From Zygnema cylindricum (Eukaryota; Streptophyta; Zygnematophyceae; Zygnematales; Zygnemataceae): a stretch of 64,000 bases of DNA. The notes below the pieces were generated by a model that was not told where the DNA came from, made no database searches, and worked only from the letters and a program-made list of their open reading frames with translations. The DNA is taken from NCBI GenBank assembly GCA_037447655.1, contig JBBHKE010002013.1, forward strand, positions 62,001 through 126,000, given 5' to 3'. Below are positions 57,428 to 64,000 of the stretch, piece after piece; within the stretch, counting starts at the first letter, position 1; every line of letters starts with the position of its first letter. A program made the position numbers and the translations under genes.

Positions 57428-58600
57428 CTATTCTATCTTCTGTTTAAATACACATTTCTCTCTGCAAAATACTAACTTAGGGGAAGGCAATGGTTTTGTT
57501 ATCATGTGTGCTACCTTCTCCCATCTGGTCTATATTCCAAACTTATGATTATGTTTTCAACCTTTTCCCTAATAAAGCTCAGTCTGATATCCATGTCTTT
57601 TGCTTTAAAGTGATGTTTTGGATTTGCTGCGATTGCAATTGCAGCTTGATTATCACAAAATATCTTTTGCACTCCATCCTTCATATAGCCAAGTTCTTGA
57701 AGCAAAGATTTTACCCACATCAATTCTTTCACAACTGACCAAGAGGCCATATACTCAGCCTCCATGGTGGACTGAGCAATAATCTTTTATTGCTTGCTGC
57801 TCTAGCAACGAGCCCCATTTCCAACATACAACACATACCCAGAAGTACATCTCTTCATCGGAGCATCCCCATAATTGGCATCACTCCAAGTGGTGATGTC
57901 AGTATTATCCCCTCCCAAATGCAACCATAGATCTCTTTTTCCTACCAAGTACGACATTCCCCTCTTGACTGCTTCCCAGTCTTTCTTCTTAGGATCATTC
58001 AAGCTTTTACATTAGACTCCTACAGCCGTTGATATGTCAAGACGGGTACAATTCATAAAGTATATCAAACTGCCGACAACTTGTCTGTACGGAATAGTTT
58101 GCATAAACTTTCTTTCCTCCGGTCCTAACTCCTCATCTAAAACCACAACTTCCCCTTCTATACTCCCCTTGTTTCCCTTCTTTAAATCCATTGGAGTAGT
58201 GTAACTATTTGCTTTATCCATTTGAAATTTTTCGAGCATGTTTCCGATTGCTTCTTTTTGAGTTAATCTAATGATTTTCTTTCCTCTGTCCCTCTCCATC
58301 TGAATTTGGAGAATATATTTTGCTTCTCCCAGATCCTTCATTTCAAATCTACTCTTTAGATCCTTATTCAACCTATTGATTTTCTCCATTGATTTACTCA
58401 AGACAAGCAAATCATCAACATAGATGGCAATGAAAATTATACCTTCCTCGTCTTCAAATAGATAAATAGAATGATTTGAACTGATTTAGATATATCCCAA
58501 ACCTGTCAAAAACTCGTCTAGTTTCTTGTTCCATTGGCGCGGTGCCTGCTTAAGTCCATAAAGGGACTTTATCAACCTGCACACCTTGTTTTCTTCTCCC
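57428..58600 (-). pseudogene. Truncated Copia pol (RT and RNase H), minus strand
   Basis: On the minus strand from 58600: [20 protein letters not shown], a stop (GYI*ISSN), IYLFEDEEGIIF, then the catalytic YVDDLLVLSKSM near 58400-58435, DLGEAKYILQIQ and PYRQVVGSLIYFMNCTR; then RNase H with TTWSDANYGDAPMKRCTSGY and CDNQAAIAIAANPKHH near 57550-57900. It is a Ty1/Copia-class pol with several frame breaks. Upstream (58600) the pol sequence stops abruptly at interior LTR sequence, so gag, protease and integrase are deleted. Confidence 0.85.
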
Positions 58601-59158
58601 TAAAATTCCTAAGTCCTAAACCCCTCTCTAAACCCCTTTCTACTAAAGTACAACAACAACCACCAACCACAAGACTGTGCAGTATAGAAAAGCACAGGTG
58701 ACGGAGTACTTTATGTACGGCCATTGTACGACATGGCCACAAATGTGACGCCTGTCACATTCGGACTCGTTGAGATGCGTCTCGGAGATTCCGAAAGGCA
58801 AAGAGATGCTGCCATGTGTCATCCGGTGTGATAGTGACCGCAAACCGCCAAAGTGACCATTCCGCGATGTTGGCTTGCCCCATGGACGTTTGATCGAACA
58901 TTGGATTTAGATACAAGCCGTTGAAACAAATGTCCGTATCATTTGTTTCGTCAGGTACATTCCGTACAACTGAATCTATGTTCTACGTCCGTTTCCCTAG
59001 TTAACTAAAATCACCTACGTGTACATGTTTAAATACATATCACACGCAATATATCCCAGCACTGGTCGTAGACCATAGGATAAAGCTATCGGCTACTCTA
59101 ACAGACAGTAGGTTCCAGGGTCAAATCTTGGTTCCGGCAACCACCTTTTGGTAAGGGG
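58600..59158 (-). mobile_element. Copia LTR fragment, split by a later LTR insertion
   Basis: It matches 56665-57210 closely. It resumes at 60323-60378 ('aactgtttctgttgtttgtc' to 'gccatggctctgg', compare 57218-57262), showing that 59159-60322 was inserted into it. Confidence 0.8.
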
Positions 59159-60322
59159 TGAAATTTTATGGGCTCCATTGCCACACAGAATTCGCAGGTC
59201 CAAAGGAAGCTAATCTAGATAGTGCCGACTCCAAGTTAATATAAACCCAAATGATTGACCCCTTGACAATCAGAACCTCATTACAGCTTCACCCCTGTGA
59301 AATAACACTTTCTGTGTGCTCAGTTCCACCACAGAATGCAAAGTTAGAATATTAGATTTGGACACATTCACCCACTTTGACTTTCCCTAAGAAATGCAGC
59401 CACCCAGGCAGGCAAAGACTCTGACCGACTACACCCCTGTGTAGCCTGGACTCCCTTGAGTCCGCAGCAACAAGAATCATTGAATTTAGTCAACTGAATT
59501 TATAGTTATGGCTGGCCAAAGTTTGCCATTTATACAAGGTGCTCTCTGGGAGAGGCATCTACCTACCAGAAATATTCTAAGTTCTAGTCCCTCTCTAAAC
59601 CCCTTCTATTGAAGTACGGCGCCAATCACAGGACTGTACCGTACATAAAAGTACAGGCGCCGGAGTACTTTCTGTACGGAAATTATACGACAAGACCATA
59701 CGAGTGACAAATGTCACACCCAAACTTGTTATCTTGCGCTCCGGAGATTCCGCAATCCTCCAGCGCATTTCCACGTGTCATCCGGAGTGGCGGCGTCAGA
59801 AAACGCGAAGGCGGCCATTCCGGAATCTCGGCTAGCACCACGGCCGTCGATTAAATCTGGTATCCATTCTTACCCGTCGAAAATAAGTGCGCGGTATTTG
59901 TTTCGCCGTCGAAACAAATGCGCGGTATCAGTTTCGCGTAAACCATACTTCACTAAACTGTTTCTATGTACTAAGGATCTTTTTGCGCCGTTAAATGAAT
60001 TCGTCTACGTGTACATATTTATATAATTATCAAACCCTATATGTCCTAGCACTAGTCCTAGACTAAACGGACAAAGCTAACGGCTACATTGACGGACGGC
60101 AGGTACCAGGATCAATTCCTGGGTCCGTCAATACTTTTAGTAAACCCATCTATTTTCTGCTAACTGTTTGCTACAAAGCTTTAGGCAGCCATGGCCCTAT
60201 CACCCTACCCAGCCTTCAGTGACTACAACAAGTGTGGGGGCTTGGTAAAGGGAGTTAGAGGTAGACCGCCTCTACATTTTTCCTATTATAATACAGACCT
60301 AGAAAATACTCAAATATCAACA
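59159..60322 (-). mobile_element. Solo Copia LTR nested in another LTR (TSD AGGGG)
   Basis: Plus-strand reading begins TGAAATTTTATGGG and ends ATATCAACA. AGGGG precedes it at 59154-59158 and follows it at 60323-60327. Removing it rejoins 'ccaccttttggtaagggg' with 'aactgtttctgttgt', which matches the uninterrupted LTR at 57202-57230 apart from single-base changes. No coding sequence inside; short frames such as 59775-60026 are incidental. Confidence 0.88.
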
Positions 60323-60378
60323 AGGGGAACTGTTTCTGTTGTTTGTCTCCTAGACAACACAGTAAGCCATGGCTCTGG

Positions 60379-61371
60379 TGTAATTCTGTGTCCCCCATTC
60401 GACTACAGAATTCATGAAGCCTCTAGATAGTTTTTGGATAGCCGTTTTTCAGCTAGGATGAAAGATACACAAGTAGGCAAACAAGCAATCTGATTGCACC
60501 CATATGTAGTCTAGACTCCTTTGAGTCTGCAGCAAAAGAGATCACTGAAAACGGCCAACCAGGCGATTAATTATCAAGTGGCAAAGATGCCAATATTTAT
60601 GCTAACTCATTGGGAGAGAGGCGGCTACCTACTCAATCCTCTAAGTCTTTAAACCCCATTCATAACCCCTATCTACTGATGTACGAACGAATTAGTGAAT
60701 TGTAAAGTACAGAAAGGTACCATGGCCGATGTCCTTTCTGTACGGCTTGTGTACGACAAGGCCATGGAGTGGACGTCTGTCTCCTCCAGACTTGTTCTCA
60801 TGTTCTCCGGGATTCCCGCTTTCCAATTATATCGTGCCACGTGGCGCCAAGCCATGTCACGCGCGAAATACCGCCTAAGCGACCATTCAGGGATCTCGGC
60901 GATGATGCGTGCCGTTGGATCTAAACTGACTTTTATTATTAGCCGTTTCAAACAAATTTCTGATACATCTGTTTCGTGCAGGTTCTGGTTCGCATTATAT
61001 TACAACTCTAGTCTCTATGCTTTTTATCTCTAAGTACGTTAATTGGATTAAAGTTCCTTATCAATGTTTAAATAGAAGTCAAACCCTATATACTCTAACG
61101 AACTTCTACAACATACCGGTTAGAGTTGATGGCTACGCCTCGCTCGACCGGTAGGAGGTTCTAGTCCTGCCGAACTCAACCTTTTTGTTAAGAGTGACTT
61201 ATGTCACTCACAGTCATGTCTGTGTAGCTAAGGCAGCCACGGCTCCACCACTCTCTCTTACCTTTAGTGACTACAACAAGTATGGGGGCTAGATAGAGAA
61301 GGTGGAGGCATACTGCTTGGGCTTTTACTTAATCTATTCAAACCTAGAAAATACCCTCTAAATGTATTGAT
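60379..61371 (-). repeat. 3' LTR of the deleted Copia element (993 bp)
   Basis: Minus-strand start TGTTGAAATCAATAC follows a purine-rich stretch (AGAAAATAAGACGAG, 61372-61386); minus-strand end GAATTACA. It contains a stem-loop near 61110-61190 (see findings). Confidence 0.85.
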
Positions 61372-61568
61372 TTCAACACTCGTCTTATTTTCTAGTCTAA
61401 TTTTAGTTCCTCTTTTAACCCATATTTTCCTCTACAATATTTGAACTTGGGAGATGGCACTGGTTTGGTCATCATATCAGCCACCATTTCCCCATCAGCC
61501 CTATAAACAAGATTCACAATTTTGTTTTCAACCTTTTCCCTCACAAAACTCAATCTTATGTCCATATG

Positions 61569-62195
61569 TTAAGCTTTAAAGTGATGTTTTGGATTGGCTG
61601 CAATTGCAATGGCAACCAGATTATCACTAAACACTTCATGCACTCCTTGTTTCATATACCCAAGAGATTGTAACAAAGATTTGACCCACATCAATTCTTT
61701 CATAGCAGAACAAGAGGCCATATACTCAACCTCCATAGTGGACTGAGCAACCACCTTTTGTTGTTTGCCGCTCCAACAACAAGCACCTTCCCCCATATAC
61801 AATACATACTCAGAAATGCATCTTCTCATAGGTGCATCTCTGTAACTGGCATCACTCCAAGTGGTGATGTCAGTGTTCTCCCGTCCCAAATGCAACCATA
61901 ATTCCCTCGTACCCACCAGATATCTCATGACTCTCTTTGCTGCCTCCTTGTCTCTCTCTTTAGGATCATTAAGACTCTTATTGAGAATTCCAACTGCTGC
62001 CGCTATGCCCGGCCTAGTACAATACATAAAGTAGATTAGACTTCCTACAACTTGCCTGTAAAGAATTGACTTTATAAAGTGTCTTTCTTCGGGACTCATC
62101 TGATCATCCAAGATTATCACTCCTTCTCTTACACTCCTATCACTTATTTTTTTCAAGTCTATGAAAGTGCTCCAACTATTTGCCTTTTCCAGACA
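61569..62195 (-). pseudogene. Copia RT C-terminus and RNase H remnant
   Basis: The minus-strand frame reads VIILDDQMSPEERHFIKS, YRQVVGSLIYFMYCTRPGIA, KRVMRYLVGTRELWLHLG, WSDASYRDAPMRRC and AIAIAANPKHHFKA, the same order as the older copy at 57.5-58.4 kb. The RT catalytic YVDD block is absent. Upstream, near 62190-62200, the sequence jumps from the pre-integrase region ('YYVGVWK') directly to 'ANSWST' of late RT. Confidence 0.85.
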
Positions 62196-62272
62196 CCAAC
62201 ATAGTAAGCATTCTTTTTTTCATTACTCACGTTAAGCCTAAAAATTCCTTGGCTACCCTTATCTGTTGTGAA

Positions 62273-62806
62273 TTACACTTCATCCCCATACTTAGTTGTA
62301 AAGACCCCCTTTCTAGTGAAGGTGTCAAACTCCTTATCATCTAATACAGAAGTAGAGACAAGATTTTTGCTCAGCTGAGGGATATAAAGTACATCTGAGA
62401 AAGTGAGTATGGAAGTCCTACTCTTTACTAAAACTTTTAGATCCACCAATCCAACTAGATCTGTAGTTACTACTCTTCCATCCCCGTACTCTATCTTTAC
62501 AGTGGGGATCTGTCTTACCTTGGTAAAGAGGTGCCTGTCACGACACATATGCATTGATGCACCTGAATCGATGATCCATCCTTCTTGTGGAGGTTCCCGA
62601 ATGGCTCCGAGAGCACACTTCTGTTTATAAGGAATCTCTTTCTCCTTCAAATTCTCGTCAAGATGAAGCTCTCCATCCTCCTCTTTTGAGGACTCAACCT
62701 CCTCGATCTCCCCTTTCACTTGTGTGACCACACGCGCCTTCTTCTTTCCCCGGAAGAACCTCCTCCATGGTTTTCTTGGAGCCTCAGCTCCGACAGCTTG
62801 GTGCAA
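62273..62806 (-). pseudogene. Copia protease region
   Basis: The minus-strand frame contains WIIDSGASMHMCRDRHLF, with the retropepsin-type DSG catalytic motif intact, then DLVGLVDLKVLVKS and VLYIPQLSKNLVSTSVL, the conserved gag-pre-integrase side. It ends at TAA (62273) just before the deletion junction. Confidence 0.85.
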
Positions 62807-63486
62807 TCAGCTATGAAGTGTTCCGACTTTTTGCAAAAATGACAATGGCCTTTTGGAGGCCTTGGTCCTTCAGTCTGATCTTTCTCTCCCTTGAAGTTGC
62901 CGTATGGCTTCCTTGAATCCTTCCCCCACTGGTCCGTTCCAATAGCTAGAGCTTGAACGCTCTTTCCTCCTCTCCGAATATTAATAGTGTTCTCCTGCAC
63001 AAGTATCATCCGGACCAGTGTGTTCCACTTCCACAAACTGTCATCCATTTATTGCACTCGGTATACTATGTTCTCAAACTCAGTAGGCAACTTCATGATG
63101 AGAGTGTTGACTTTCATCTTCATTGTACCAGTCCACCCGGCACTCTCCATCTCCATATTCAAACAAGAGAGGTCATTACAATAGTCTAGCATTTCCCCCC
63201 CGTTGTAAGTATACTCCCGTAACCGTTGCTCGGCCAACTTGAGCTCTTGAATGGTACCGGCTCTATATATCTCTAGTAAGGTCATCCACAACTCCTCGGC
63301 CTTGAAAATGTGGAGATGGGAGGTTGCCAAAGCTTGAGTAAGATGCCTCAGAATGAAGTGTCTGGCTACTATGTTTGTGTATTCCCACATTTGAATATCG
63401 TTTTCTTCGAACTTCACGGCCGCCGCTTCGGGTACCGTGGCGATAGGAGTAAGAGGTGTGTCCTTCCCTTTTCCCTTTTCGGACAC
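62716..63486 (-). pseudogene. Copia gag (UBN2-type) with zinc knuckle
   Basis: The first part, 63486-63049, starts MSEKGKGKDTPLTPIATV and contains LMTL-like gag blocks such as RLREYTYNGGEMLDYCNDL and IMKLPTEFENIVYRVQ, then TAA. In the same frame, 63048-62716 continues with a CCHC knuckle CHFCKKSEHFIADC. A single stop thus splits gag; a frame change separates gag from the protease region. The 63500-63700 frame upstream is leader sequence. Confidence 0.82.
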
Positions 63487-63689
63487 ACTTCTGTCCCCGC
63501 TATCTGCCTCCTCCGCTGGGGCAAATATTGCTACAGAAAAACCTCACTCCACTAAACCTTGGTGGAATTCCTGTTGAACGTTTCACTTTTCCACTAACGA
63601 TACCCCAGTATCGTTTTTCACAAAATGCCCCTACCATGATGGCTTCCCAATAAATGAAGCCAGATGCGTTGAAGATGGGCACCCTAGAG

Positions 63690-63703
63690 GGTGGGCCCAT
63701 AAC
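63690..63703 (-). other. Primer-binding site matching the initiator tRNA-Met anticodon arm
   Basis: The plus strand GGTGGGCCCATAAC is identical to 14 bases of the anticodon stem-loop of plant initiator tRNA-Met, as I recall that sequence; the minus (element) strand is its complement. It lies one base from the 5' LTR edge at 63705. This is the position of a Copia-type half-tRNA primer site. Confidence 0.7.
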
Positions 63704-63704
63704 T

Positions 63705-64000
63705 TATAATTCTTTGTCCCCCATTGGACTACAGAATTCAGGAAGCCTCTAGATAGTTTTTGGCTAACCTATTTTTAGCTAGGATCATAGATATTGAAGT
63801 AGACAAACAAGCAATCTGATTGCACCCATGTGCAGTCTGGACTCCCCTGAGTCCGCAGCAAAAGAGATCAGTGAAAACGCCCAACCAAGCGATTAATTAT
63901 CAAGTGGCAAAGATGCCAATATTTATACAATCTCGTTTGGAGAAAGGCGACTACATCCACAATCCTCTAAGTCTTGAACCCCTCTCACAACCCCTATTTA
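63705..64000 (-). repeat. 5' LTR of the deleted Copia element (partial)
   Basis: It matches 60379-60670 with scattered differences (shared 'aattc.ggaagcctctagat', 'caagcaatctgattgcaccc', 'gccaatatttat'). Its outer end lies beyond the window. The inner terminus is TATAATT where the 3' LTR has TGTAATT. Confidence 0.85.

Larger units (their letters stand above)
60379..64000 (-). mobile_element. Internally deleted Copia element (runs off the window)
   Basis: 3' LTR 60379-61371, pol tail 61569-62156, protease 62273-62770, gag 62716-63486, primer site 63690-63703 and start of the 5' LTR from 63705. By eye the two LTRs agree at roughly 85-90% over the part visible, so it is not very recent. It is inserted into the LTR ending at 60378. 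Integrase and most of RT are missing. It depends on other copies for mobility, if it still moves. Confidence 0.85.

Overview
The window reads as nuclear DNA of a large-genome, repeat-rich eukaryote, most likely of the green lineage. Genes are split by GT-AG introns of very uneven size. The sulfite oxidase has a plant-type N-terminus with no cytochrome b5 domain. Two retroelement families carry primer sites that match plant initiator tRNA-Met. Papain, EGF-like and LysM domains lie in one gene. I favour a streptophyte (charophyte-like) alga, but this is inference; no species is proven. A run of 10 N at 47030-47039 is an assembly gap.

Three host genes can be assembled by hand. (1) Plus strand, about 10080-29448: a secreted-type protein with a papain-family (C1A) protease core, two EGF-like modules and three to four LysM modules. 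The exons are tiny and one intron is about 10.1 kb. (2) Plus strand, about 37205-46479: a sulfite oxidase (molybdoenzyme), broken off near the gap. (3) Minus strand, 52797-49359: a five-exon GDP-fucose O-fucosyltransferase-like gene whose phases join into a clean 519-codon frame. Genes 1 and 2 contain single-base frame breaks, several at homopolymers, and gene 1 has one TGA at an expected cysteine codon. Gene 3 has none.

Layout. 1-3000: degenerate Ty3/gypsy element (LTR end, primer site, RT and integrase scars). 3000-10000: diverged LTR-like repeats, short tandem repeats and unrecognised sequence. 10.1-29.4 kb: the protease/LysM gene; its large intron holds a solo Copia LTR with perfect target-site duplication, satellite-like tandem repeats and a ruined plus-strand Copia element. 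30-36.4 kb: degenerate Copia integrase and a cluster of small inverted-repeat elements. 37-47 kb: sulfite oxidase, with introns full of CTCCCT tracts, minisatellites and tandem copies of its own exon ends. 48.1-48.9 kb: an inverted-repeat element with a 21-bp array. 49.4-52.8 kb: fucosyltransferase-like gene. 53.8-56.4 kb: several TATCG-rich inverted-repeat elements with about 10-bp target duplications. 56.4-64 kb: nested minus-strand Copia elements and LTRs, including an internally deleted copy primed by the anticodon half of initiator tRNA.

The main lessons are structural: introns growing by duplicating exon/5'-splice-site segments, pyrimidine tracts mostly on the sense strand of introns, and a TIR family with 10-bp target duplications. 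All coordinates and translations were worked out by eye; exon limits marked 'about' are not firm.
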